A stretch of DNA of 5,688 nucleotides from Ruminococcaceae bacterium UBA1447. GTDB taxonomy: Bacteria; Bacillota; Clostridia; Oscillospirales; Acutalibacteraceae. Under the pieces are notes generated by a model. The model had not been told where the DNA came from. It saw only the letters and a program-made list of their open reading frames with translations, and did not search any database. Both the position numbers and the translations under genes were made by a program. Below, piece after piece: positions 1 to 5,114 of the stretch; position 1 is the stretch's first letter, and each line of letters starts with the position of its first letter. The stretch is from contig DCTF01000112.1 of NCBI GenBank assembly GCA_002329225.1, positions 4,154 through 9,841 on the forward strand. Direction: 5' to 3'.

Positions 1-158
1 GCATTTTTTTGAGAGGCCTCTTTGAGTTCGTCAAGATCCCGATGAGCCCAGCCCCAAAATTCTGCGCAATCAAGCCCCGCCGCCTTTACTGCGGCAAAAC
101 GCTCTGCAAAGGGCAGGGAGCGATACATCATCTCTATACAAGGGGAAAACTTAAGCAT
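1..158 (-). CDS. Hydroxypyruvate isomerase-like TIM-barrel protein (N-terminal part, runs off left edge)
   Basis: Reading leftwards from the ATG at 158-156 gives 52 uninterrupted codons, and the gene continues past base 1. The protein starts MLKFSPCIEMMYRSLPF and goes on AERFAAVKAAGLDCAEFWGW, followed by a D-L-D-E-L-K stretch. This is the pattern of the first beta strand, first helix and second strand of the AP-endonuclease-2/xylose-isomerase-like TIM barrel, and closest to hydroxypyruvate isomerase (Hyi) and related sugar isomerases/epimerases, where the F-L/A-E-R...A-A-G-F-D..E-F-W pattern is typical. Such enzymes are cytoplasmic and interconvert hydroxy-keto and hydroxy-aldehyde sugar acids. 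The start is supported by an AAAGGA ribosome site (173-168, minus strand) 9 nt upstream and by a promoter at 195-223. Only about a fifth of a roughly 260-residue protein is present, so the metal-binding residues cannot be checked and the exact substrate is uncertain. Confidence 0.82.
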   Translation of the reverse strand, partial: MLKFSPCIEMMYRSLPFAERFAAVKAAGLDCAEFWGWAHRDLDELKEASQKN

Positions 159-194
159 AGAAAAACATCCTTTCTTAATGAAACTGTTTTTATA

Positions 195-223
195 ACTATA
201 TCATCAGGGGAAAAGGCCGTCAA
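195..223 (-). promoter_or_regulatory. Sigma-A promoter for the leftward isomerase-like gene
   Basis: On the minus strand, TTGACG (223-218) is followed by exactly 17 bp and TATAGT (200-195). A TGA just before the -10 makes it an extended -10 element. Transcription would start near 188, leaving a leader of about 30 nt that contains the AAAGGA ribosome site. Near-consensus match with ideal spacing; inferred from sequence only. Confidence 0.75.
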
Positions 224-265
224 TAAAGATTGGGCGGAAAGAGAAAGATTTGCCCCGCTTTTTCC

Positions 266-294
266 TTGTAATTGAGGGCGCTATAATGTATACT
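266..294 (+). promoter_or_regulatory. Probable sigma-A promoter for the 590-residue membrane protein
   Basis: TTGTAA (266-271), a 17-bp spacer and TATACT (289-294) form a reasonable promoter about 48 bp before the ATG at 342. A perfect TATAAT also sits at 282-287 but has only a poor T-rich -35 upstream of it, so either -10 could be used. The promoter is divergent from the one at 195-223. The two -35 elements are about 40 bp apart, and the DNA between them shows no clear operator. Confidence 0.5.
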
Positions 295-328
295 TAATCG
301 AGCGATTTTGACCTGAGGAAAATTTTTT

Positions 329-334
329 AAGGAG
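329..334 (+). promoter_or_regulatory. Ribosome binding site that selects the ATG at 342
   Basis: AAGGAG ends 7 nt before the ATG at 342, which is ideal spacing. The in-frame TTG at 336 lies only 1 nt after it and would be far too close, so the ATG is preferred. Confidence 0.8.
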
Positions 335-341
335 ATTGATT

Positions 342-2114
342 ATGGATCCTATTAAAGTAGATTTCGGCTCCAGAGGCAAGAACAGAAAGAAAGAGATTAT
401 TATTCCGCCTGAAAAAGCGGTGCTGAAAATTATCATCAGTGTTGTGGGTACACTGCTGCTTTCGGCTTTGTATTATTACCTTATGCTCCCCCCAATAAAC
501 CTGAAAGCCCCCGAGTTTTATATGTTCATCGCCGCCGTCTTTGCCATTTATATTGTTCTTACAGGCCTTACCACAAAGGCTATGGCAAAGCCGGAGTATA
601 TCCCGTATCTGAAAAAGCATTCAATTATTCCCGTTATAGCAATCCTTTTAGTCGGAATTGTTGTAGGCTTGGGCTTTGCCGTTTCTTCCGTGTTTTTCCG
701 CGCTAAAAAGTATAGCGAGATAATGCCGGTCAATGAAAACGGAGTATTTTCCACCGAGATTGAAAAACAGGATGCTAAAACCTACAGCAATATTCCCCGT
801 CTGGATGAACCTGCGGCCGCTAATCTGGCAAACAGGGCTTTGAGTACCCTTTCAAATTTGGGCAAGGTTTCTCAATTTACCGTTTACCCCGAATATCCGC
901 AAATTAACTACAAGGGTGAACCCGTTCGTGTTGCCACCCTTGATTATGCCAACATTATCAAGTGGTTTACAAACCGCAAAGAAGGCTTCCCCGGCTATAT
1001 TGTTATCAATATGGCTACGCAGAAAACCGAGTTTGAGGAATTTAAAGAGCCGATGATGTATTCGCCGGCGGAGCATTTAGGCCGTCTGCTAAAAAGAAAG
1101 TTGCGTTTTGATTACCCCACCTACATTTTCGGGAATCCGGTTTTTGAGTTGGATGAAGATAGCAATGCCTTTTGGATTTGCCCGGTAATGGACAAAACAA
1201 TCGGAATGTTCGGCGGAGTGGATGTTAAGGGCATGGTTCTGCTTAACCCCAATAACGGTACGAGCGTGTATTATGACCTTGAAACTGTCAAAAATGCGGA
1301 TGATTTGCGTTGGATAGACAGACTGTACTCCTCGGAACTGTTGATACAGCAATACAACTATCACGGCAAATACAACGGCGGGTTCTGGAACTCCATACTC
1401 GGGCAGAAGAATGTTTATATGACAACGGAAGGTAATTCTATTATAGCTAAAGATGATGACGTGTATTTGTACACCGGCGTTACCTCCGTTACAAGCGACA
1501 AGTCGATTATCGGTTTTATTTTGATCAATCAGCGGACAAAAGCTGCAACTTATTACCGGGTGGCGGGTGCTATGGAAAGCACGGCTATGGAAACGGCTCA
1601 GGGAATGGTTCAGGACTTGGGCTACACCGCCGCTTTCCCGCTGCTTATCAATGTAGGGGATCAGCCTACATATTTTATGGCATTGAAAGACTCGGAGCAG
1701 GTTAATCAGCGCTTTGCCATGATTCATGTTGAAAAATACAATACAATTAAAGTTGTGGGGGACTCCTTAACCGATTGTCTGGAACAGTACTTAAAGGCTC
1801 TTACCGCTGCGGGAATGAATGTTGAATTTAATGTTGATGATATACAGGAAGGCGGCGAATCCGGTGAGGTTAAACCGGATGAAGTGAAAACCGTGACCGG
1901 CACCGTGGCGGAAATTCGTACAGCCGTTATGGGCGGTGAAAGCTGGTACTTTATTAAGCTTGCCGGGGGAGATGTTTACTATTCCGTCTCCGCTTCCAAA
2001 GCGAAGGACGCAATTATTCTCAACAACGGTCAGAATGTGACAGTTACTTTCGCAGCGGTTGAAAGCAGCGGCAGGATTATAGAGGTTGATTCGCTGAAAC
2101 TTGAAGTTCAGTAA
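342..2114 (+). CDS. Conserved clostridial membrane protein with large extracytoplasmic domain, function unknown
   Basis: The product has 590 residues. A basic, hydrophilic N terminus (R11-K17 region) is followed by three hydrophobic segments at about 26-49, 59-79 and 95-119. The loop between segments 2 and 3 is Lys-rich (K79 to K92), so the positive-inside rule puts the N terminus inside and the remaining ~470 residues outside the membrane. This large region contains an I-P-R-L-D-E motif (151-156), many aromatic beta-like strands, and repeated internal V-T-S-V-T and I-I-G-F-I-L strand motifs. An acidic, flexible linker (about 499-514) leads to a C-terminal domain (515-590) whose T-V-T-G-T-V start and alternating hydrophobic strands suggest a small OB-like beta barrel. 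I recognise the sequence as a family found in Clostridia but know of no experimental role. No signal peptide, lipobox or catalytic motif is seen. It is a single-gene unit between its own promoter and the terminator at 2132-2164, so it is probably not part of the downstream operon. Confidence 0.85.
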   Translation: MDPIKVDFGSRGKNRKKEIIIPPEKAVLKIIISVVGTLLLSALYYYLMLPPINLKAPEFYMFIAAVFAIYIVLTGLTTKAMAKPEYIPYLKKHSIIPVIAILLVGIVVGLGFAVSSVFFRAKKYSEIMPVNENGVFSTEIEKQDAKTYSNIPRLDEPAAANLANRALSTLSNLGKVSQFTVYPEYPQINYKGEPVRVATLDYANIIKWFTNRKEGFPGYIVINMATQKTEFEEFKEPMMYSPAEHLGRLLKRKLRFDYPTYIFGNPVFELDEDSNAFWICPVMDKTIGMFGGVDVKGMVLLNPNNGTSVYYDLETVKNADDLRWIDRLYSSELLIQQYNYHGKYNGGFWNSILGQKNVYMTTEGNSIIAKDDDVYLYTGVTSVTSDKSIIGFILINQRTKAATYYRVAGAMESTAMETAQGMVQDLGYTAAFPLLINVGDQPTYFMALKDSEQVNQRFAMIHVEKYNTIKVVGDSLTDCLEQYLKALTAAGMNVEFNVDDIQEGGESGEVKPDEVKTVTGTVAEIRTAVMGGESWYFIKLAGGDVYYSVSASKAKDAIILNNGQNVTVTFAAVESSGRIIEVDSLKLEVQ

Positions 2115-2131
2115 TTTACATTAATTATTTG

Positions 2132-2164
2132 GGGGCGGACACCTGTCCGCCCCTTTGCTGTTTT
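2132..2164 (+). terminator. Rho-independent terminator after the membrane protein gene
   Basis: A perfect 10-bp inverted repeat (GGGGCGGACA at 2132-2141, TGTCCGCCCC at 2144-2153) leaves a loop of CC, or ACCT if the last pair is open. It is followed by TTTGCTGTTTT. The stem is very GC-rich and begins 17 nt after the stop codon. It separates this gene from the operon promoter at 2197. Confidence 0.88.
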
Positions 2165-2192
2165 ATAGAAAAAGAATAAGTTTTTCCGAAAA

Positions 2193-2253
2193 GTTATTGA
2201 CATATGTCGGAAATGATGTATAATGTTAATTGAAACGGACATATGTCAATAAC
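2193..2253 (+). promoter_or_regulatory. Pair of inverted palindromic operators around the operon promoter
   Basis: The 16-mer GTTATTGACATATGTC (2193-2208) recurs exactly, in inverted orientation, at 2238-2253. Each copy contains the perfect 10-bp palindrome GACATATGTC (2199-2208 and 2238-2247), with centres 39 bp apart. The left copy covers the -35 hexamer; the right copy lies at about +7 to +16 of the expected transcript. That is the geometry of a dimeric repressor that blocks RNA polymerase at both ends. The binding protein is not known. The DUF134 regulator encoded two genes downstream is the obvious candidate, by inference. Confidence 0.72.
2197..2224 (+). promoter_or_regulatory. Sigma-A promoter of the metal-cluster operon
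   Basis: A perfect TTGACA (2197-2202), a 16-bp spacer and a perfect TATAAT (2219-2224) are present. Transcription should start near 2231, about 40 nt before the DUF5320-type start codon. The consensus strength, combined with operator copies over the -35 and just after the start site, implies a strong promoter that is held off by a repressor. Confidence 0.87.
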
Positions 2254-2271
2254 GGTAAGGAGGTGAACATT

Positions 2272-2562
2272 ATGCCGAGAAGAGACGGAACAGGTCCAAA
2301 CGGTGCAGGTGAGAGAACCGGCAGGGGACTGGGTAAATGTGCGGGAGCAAATGCCGCAAGATACGGCGCCGGCCTCGGTGCAGGTCTCGGCTTAGGTCTT
2401 GGCCTGGGATTTGCCTGCAGACGCGGTTTCGGCCGCGGTTCCGGCAGAGGTTTCGGGTTCAGACAAGATTCCTCAAAAAATCCAAAAGAACTCCTTGAGG
2501 AACGGAAAGAAGTTCTGAAAAATCAACTGTCTGCCATTGACAAAGAATTGCAGGACCTGTAA
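2272..2562 (+). CDS. DUF5320-type small Gly/Arg-rich protein
   Basis: The product has 96 residues. The N terminus, M-P-R-x-D-G-T-G-P-x-G-x-G, followed by T-G-R-G-x-G-x-C-A-G (about 14-24), is the hallmark of DUF5320 proteins. These small proteins are usually encoded beside NifX/MTH1175-like and Mrp/MinD genes. The middle (about 30-62) is a Gly/Ala/Leu tract (GAGLGAGLGLGLGLG) followed by a Gly/Arg-rich stretch. The last 30 residues (from about KNPKELLEERKEV) are strongly charged and should form an amphipathic helix or coiled coil. Two Cys residues are present, in KCAG and FACRR. The ATG at 2272 is chosen because AAGGAGGTGA (2257-2266) stands 8 nt before it. An upstream in-frame start would lie ahead of, or inside, the operator and would ignore this site. 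It is the first gene of the operon. Its molecular role is unknown. Confidence 0.85.
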   Translation: MPRRDGTGPNGAGERTGRGLGKCAGANAARYGAGLGAGLGLGLGLGFACRRGFGRGSGRGFGFRQDSSKNPKELLEERKEVLKNQLSAIDKELQDL

Positions 2563-2568
2563 GTTAAT

Positions 2569-2604
2569 GTTGAGATAACCGGAGGACGCTCCGGTTGTCT
2601 TAAC
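2569..2604 (+). other. 16-bp intercistronic hairpin between the DUF5320 and DUF134 genes
   Basis: GTTGAGATAACCGGAG (2569-2584) pairs along its full length with 2589-2604 (two G-U pairs) around a GACG tetraloop. It begins 7 nt after the stop codon and ends 10 nt before the next ribosome site. It is followed only by TGTTTA, not a true U-tract, so it is more likely a partial terminator, an RNA-processing site or a 3'-end stabiliser than a full stop for transcription. It could make the first gene's mRNA more abundant than the rest. Confidence 0.6.
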
Positions 2605-2613
2605 TGTTTAAGC

Positions 2614-2620
2614 GAGGTGA
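2614..2620 (+). promoter_or_regulatory. Ribosome binding site supporting an ATA start for the DUF134 gene
   Basis: GAGGTGA lies at the right distance (GAGG ends 9 nt before the ATA at 2627). The surrounding sequence resembles the leader of the preceding gene, where the matching position is ATG. The later in-frame GTG (2723) and ATG (2729) have no Shine-Dalgarno sequence. Confidence 0.65.
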
Positions 2621-2626
2621 AGGATT

Positions 2627-3016
2627 ATACCCAGACCGAGAAAACGGAGGAACGTTTGCAGTCTCCCCGATAACAACCGCTTCGGTCCCCTTGATGCCGC
2701 CCCGGCTGACATTGAAGATGTAGTGCGGATGACGGTAGATGAATATGAAACCATAAGGCTCATCGATTATAACGGGCTTACACAGGAAGAATGCTCCGTG
2801 CAGATGAATATCTCCCGCACTACGGTTCAAGGTATTTACGACAGTGCGAGGAAGAAGCTTGCCAGGTCTTTAGTGGAAGGCAAAGCCCTGGTTATAGAGG
2901 GCGGGGAGTATCGTCTGTGTGACGGAGAAGGTGAGCGTTGCGGAGGTGCCTGTGCGCATAGGCACAGGCGAGGCAGAGCGTTTAAAGACGGAAGAAATAA
3001 TTATCATGCAAAATAG
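2627..3016 (+). CDS. DUF134/UPF0251 family DNA-binding regulator (apparent ATA start)
   Basis: The reading frame codes for 129 residues. The N terminus P-R-P-R-K-R-R-x-V-C-x-L-P, then F-G-P-L, is the conserved opening of DUF134. It is followed by V-R-M-T-V-D-E-Y-E-T-I-R-L (33-45) and a sigma-70-region-4-like helix-turn-helix (about 52-82: TQEECSVQMNISRTTVQGIY, then S-A-R-K-K-L). The family usually reads E-A-A-x-x-M-x-V-S-R-x-T-F/V-x-R. The C-terminal tail has C98, C105, C109, H111 and H113, a possible metal or Fe-S sensor site. There is no ATG, GTG, TTG or CTG before GTG 2723, and a stop codon (TGA, 2618-2620) lies just upstream, so translation must begin at ATA 2627 or ATT 2624 if the conserved N terminus is made. 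Starting at 2723 would lose 32 family-conserved residues. The gene lies second in the operon and probably regulates it; a sequencing error (ATG read as ATA) is the main alternative. Confidence 0.8.
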   Translation: MPRPRKRRNVCSLPDNNRFGPLDAAPADIEDVVRMTVDEYETIRLIDYNGLTQEECSVQMNISRTTVQGIYDSARKKLARSLVEGKALVIEGGEYRLCDGEGERCGGACAHRHRRGRAFKDGRNNYHAK

Positions 3017-3030
3017 AACGGAGGTCTCTT

Positions 3031-3393
3031 ATGAAAATAGCAATACCTGTAGAAAAACAGAACTTGGATGCACAAGTAGCCCAATCCTTCGGTCGGGCAC
3101 CCCATTTTTTGTTCTATAATACAAAGTCAAAAGAAAGTTATTATCTGGACAATACCGCTGTTGCGGACAGCGGCGGTGCCGGAATCAGGGCTGCCCAAGT
3201 TGTGGCGGACCACGGAGCGGAAGCTCTTTTAACCCCCCGTTGCGGCAACAATGCGCAAGAGGTATTAAGCGGGGCGGAAGTTTTAATCTATAAATCAATC
3301 CCCGGCACGGCTCTTGAAAACATTGAGGCATTTATAGCCGAAAAACTGGTTCTGCTGGACGAATTCCATTCGGGGATGCACCGCCATGGCTAA
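3031..3393 (+). CDS. NifX/MTH1175-like dinitrogenase iron-molybdenum cofactor family protein
   Basis: The product has 120 residues, typical for a single Nitro_FeMo-Co domain with an RNase-H-like fold. It begins M-K-I-A-I-P-V and has the family signature S-F-G-R-A-P-H-F (19-26), the G-G-A-G-I-R-A-A motif (48-55) and L-L-T-P-R-C-G-N-N-A (66-75). C71 is its only Cys, and the end is His-rich (H-S-G-M-H-R-H-G). Family members bind or carry metal-sulfur clusters: NifX and NafY in nitrogenase cofactor assembly, and the Mo-Cu orange protein in Desulfovibrio. No nif genes are visible here, so a nitrogenase role is not implied. GGAGG (3020-3024) precedes the ATG by 6 nt. The gene follows the regulator by 14 nt and overlaps the next gene by 8 nt. 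Confidence 0.92.
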   Translation: MKIAIPVEKQNLDAQVAQSFGRAPHFLFYNTKSKESYYLDNTAVADSGGAGIRAAQVVADHGAEALLTPRCGNNAQEVLSGAEVLIYKSIPGTALENIEAFIAEKLVLLDEFHSGMHRHG

Positions 3394-4255
3394 AAAATTT
3401 GCCGTCCTCAGCGGTAAGGGCGGTACAGGCAAAACTCTCCTAAGTGTGAACCTGGCTTCCGTCGCGGGGGATTGTCTGTATGTAGACTGCGATGTTGAAG
3501 AACCTAACGGACACTTGTTTTTAAAGCCCGAGCAAGTCCGTAAAGAAACGGTTTGTGTAAAAATCCCCGTTGTTGAAAAGGCGTTGTGTGACGGCTGCCG
3601 CAATTGCGTTGAATTTTGCAAGTTTAACGCAATTGCTTTTATGAAAGATAAACCCTATGTTTTTGAAGAAGTTTGTCATTCCTGCGGCGGCTGCGTTTTG
3701 GTCTGCCCTCAAAAAGCGATTACCGAAAAAGAGAAGCCGATAGGAGAGATTCGGAGAGGAAATTCAAATCGGATTAAATCACATTCGGGTATAATGAATG
3801 TTGGGGAAGTTTCCGGCGTTCCGATTATAGAAAAACTTATGGAGGATGTCCGCAAAGAGAGCGGTACCGTAATTATTGACTGCCCGCCGGGGAGTGCCTG
3901 TATTGTTATGGAAAGCATAAAAGATGCCGATTACTGCCTGCTTGTTGCGGAACCTACGGTTTTCGGGGCGCACAACCTGAAGATGGTTTATGATTTGGTT
4001 CGACTTTTTAATAAGCCCCACGGGGTTGTACTTAATAAGTGCCTCCCGGGAGAAAATCCGGCGGAAGACTTTTGTGTAAAAAATAATGTGCCCATTCTCG
4101 GGCGAATTCCTTTTGACAAACAACTGGGCAAACTCAGTTCCGATGCTTTAATTGCGGCTGATGAAGACGAAAGGTTTAAAACCCTGTTCTCCGGCTTGCT
4201 TAATAAAATTATGGAGGAGGCGGACAGTGAAACAGCTTCTGATTCTAAGCGGTAA
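3386..4255 (+). CDS. MinD/Mrp-type P-loop ATPase with inserted 2x[4Fe-4S] ferredoxin module (first copy)
   Basis: The product has 289 residues. It has a deviant Walker A, S-G-K-G-G-T-G-K-T (9-17), with signature lysine K11 and catalytic K16; a switch-I-like V-D-C-D-V-E-E-P-N (33-41); and a Walker B, V-I-I-D-C-P-P-G (162-169). Between them lies a bacterial ferredoxin insert with ligands C68-C71-C74-C78 and C97-C100-C103-C107, enough for two [4Fe-4S] clusters. A G-A-H-N-L-K-M and V-V-L-N-K-C pattern follows, as in MinD/ParA-like ATPases. Relatives hydrolyse ATP as dimers and are tied to Fe-S or metal-cluster transfer; this subfamily's substrate is unknown. The ATG at 3386 overlaps the previous stop codon by 8 nt, with a GGGGA motif 9 nt upstream, so translation is probably coupled. 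The product should be cytoplasmic. It acts, by inference, with the neighbouring paralogue and the NifX-like protein. Confidence 0.92.
   Translation: MAKKFAVLSGKGGTGKTLLSVNLASVAGDCLYVDCDVEEPNGHLFLKPEQVRKETVCVKIPVVEKALCDGCRNCVEFCKFNAIAFMKDKPYVFEEVCHSCGGCVLVCPQKAITEKEKPIGEIRRGNSNRIKSHSGIMNVGEVSGVPIIEKLMEDVRKESGTVIIDCPPGSACIVMESIKDADYCLLVAEPTVFGAHNLKMVYDLVRLFNKPHGVVLNKCLPGENPAEDFCVKNNVPILGRIPFDKQLGKLSSDALIAADEDERFKTLFSGLLNKIMEEADSETASDSKR
4213..4220 (+). promoter_or_regulatory. Ribosome binding site fixing the GTG start at 4227
   Basis: GGAGGAGG ends 6 nt before GTG 4227. This puts the start directly before K-Q-L-L-I-L-S-G-K-G-G, matching the paralogue. The in-frame ATG at 4152, 75 nt upstream, would add 25 unrelated residues from within the previous gene. 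Confidence 0.85.
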
Positions 4256-5114
4256 GGGCGGAACCGGAAAGACAACGGTGGCATCCGCCTTTATTAAGCT
4301 TTCATCTGCAAGGGCTTATGCCGACTGTGATGTGGATGCACCTAATCTGCATCTGGTTATGAACTTTAAAAACGAGCCCGAAACGGAAGATTATTTTGGA
4401 ATGCCGAAGGCCCAAATTGACAGGGATAAGTGTATAGACTGCGGTGTATGTCTGGAAAACTGCCGTTTTGGCGCTATAAGCGATGAGGGCGGTCATCATG
4501 TGGAACTCTTTAGCTGTGAAGGCTGCGGGGTTTGCGAAGAACTGTGCCCTGTCGGCGCAGCCGTTTTAATGCCGGATATTGCGGGAGAGCTTACCCTCTT
4601 TAATGAAGACGGCAATGTTTTTTCTACGGCACAACTTAAAATGGGTAGAGGGACATCGGGTTTATTGGTGAGTCAGGTGAAAAATCGGATGAAATCCGCA
4701 GCCGACACCTACACAGGCCTTGCCGTAATAGACGGCTCCCCCGGTATCGGTTGCCCCGTTATAGCCTCACTCAGCGGGGTGGATATGGCACTGATTGTGG
4801 CCGAGCCTTCTCTTTCAGGTATAAGTGATATGGAGCGAATAATAAAGACCGCATATAACTTCGGGGTTCCCATAGCTGTCTGCGTAAACAAACATGACAC
4901 CAACCCGGATAACACCGGTAAGATTGAGGAATACTGCAGAGAAAACAATCTTTTGTTTGCAGGTAAAATTCCTTTTGACCCTAAAGCGGTAGAGGCGATA
5001 AACAGCGGTATGACCATAGTGGATATAGACTGCCCTTCAGGTGATGCTGTAAGGGAAGTTTACCAAATAACAGTTGAAGCGCTTTTGAGCGAAAACAAGG
5101 GGAACGGAATATGA
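4227..5114 (+). CDS. MinD/Mrp-type P-loop ATPase with inserted 2x[4Fe-4S] ferredoxin module (second copy)
   Basis: The product has 295 residues and is a tandem paralogue of the preceding gene. It has a deviant Walker A, S-G-K-G-G-T-G-K-T (8-16; K10 and K15), D-C-D-V-D-A-P-N (33-40), and a ferredoxin insert with C69-C72-C75-C79 and C97-C100-C103-C107. The Walker B is L-A-V-I-D-G-S-P-G (165-173), followed by a G-I-G-C-P-V loop and a V-A-E-P-S-L-S-G-I-S-D segment. The core motifs align with the first copy but the rest has diverged, which suggests a heterodimer or two specialised partners rather than a recent duplication. The GTG start is chosen for its ribosome site (4213-4220) and its fit to the family start. 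It overlaps the previous gene by 29 nt and the next by 4 nt (ATGA). The product should be cytoplasmic; ATP-dependent metal-cluster transfer is inferred from the family. Confidence 0.92.
   Translation: MKQLLILSGKGGTGKTTVASAFIKLSSARAYADCDVDAPNLHLVMNFKNEPETEDYFGMPKAQIDRDKCIDCGVCLENCRFGAISDEGGHHVELFSCEGCGVCEELCPVGAAVLMPDIAGELTLFNEDGNVFSTAQLKMGRGTSGLLVSQVKNRMKSAADTYTGLAVIDGSPGIGCPVIASLSGVDMALIVAEPSLSGISDMERIIKTAYNFGVPIAVCVNKHDTNPDNTGKIEEYCRENNLLFAGKIPFDPKAVEAINSGMTIVDIDCPSGDAVREVYQITVEALLSENKGNGI

Noticed and set aside
9..275. An 88-codon open frame on the plus strand
   Set aside because: It lies opposite the leftward isomerase-like gene and both promoters, has no ribosome site, and its translation has no family character. 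The opposite strand gives a recognisable TIM-barrel N terminus with a promoter and Shine-Dalgarno.
336..341. TTG at 336 as the start of the membrane protein
   Set aside because: It sits 1 nt after AAGGAG. The ATG at 342 has correct 7-nt spacing.
1089..1727. A 212-codon open frame on the minus strand
   Set aside because: It is an antisense shadow of the membrane-protein gene, with no ribosome site and no recognisable protein pattern. The plus frame is continuous and conserved.
2183..2213. A second inverted repeat, TTTCCGA (2183-2189) with TCGGAAA (2207-2213)
   Set aside because: Seven bases per arm with a centre offset from the main palindrome and lying upstream of the transcript. It could be chance in this A/T-rich stretch and is not needed to explain the operator pair.
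2230..2271. Upstream extension of the DUF5320-type gene to 2230
   Set aside because: It would begin at the expected transcription start, inside the operator region, with no ribosome site. The family's M-P-R-x-D-G-T-G-P start is at 2272.
3031..5114. A nitrogenase (nif) cofactor locus
   Set aside because: The NifX-like fold and ferredoxin ATPases alone do not show nitrogen fixation. No nifH, D, K, E, N or B gene is in the window, and this gene type is common in non-fixing anaerobes.
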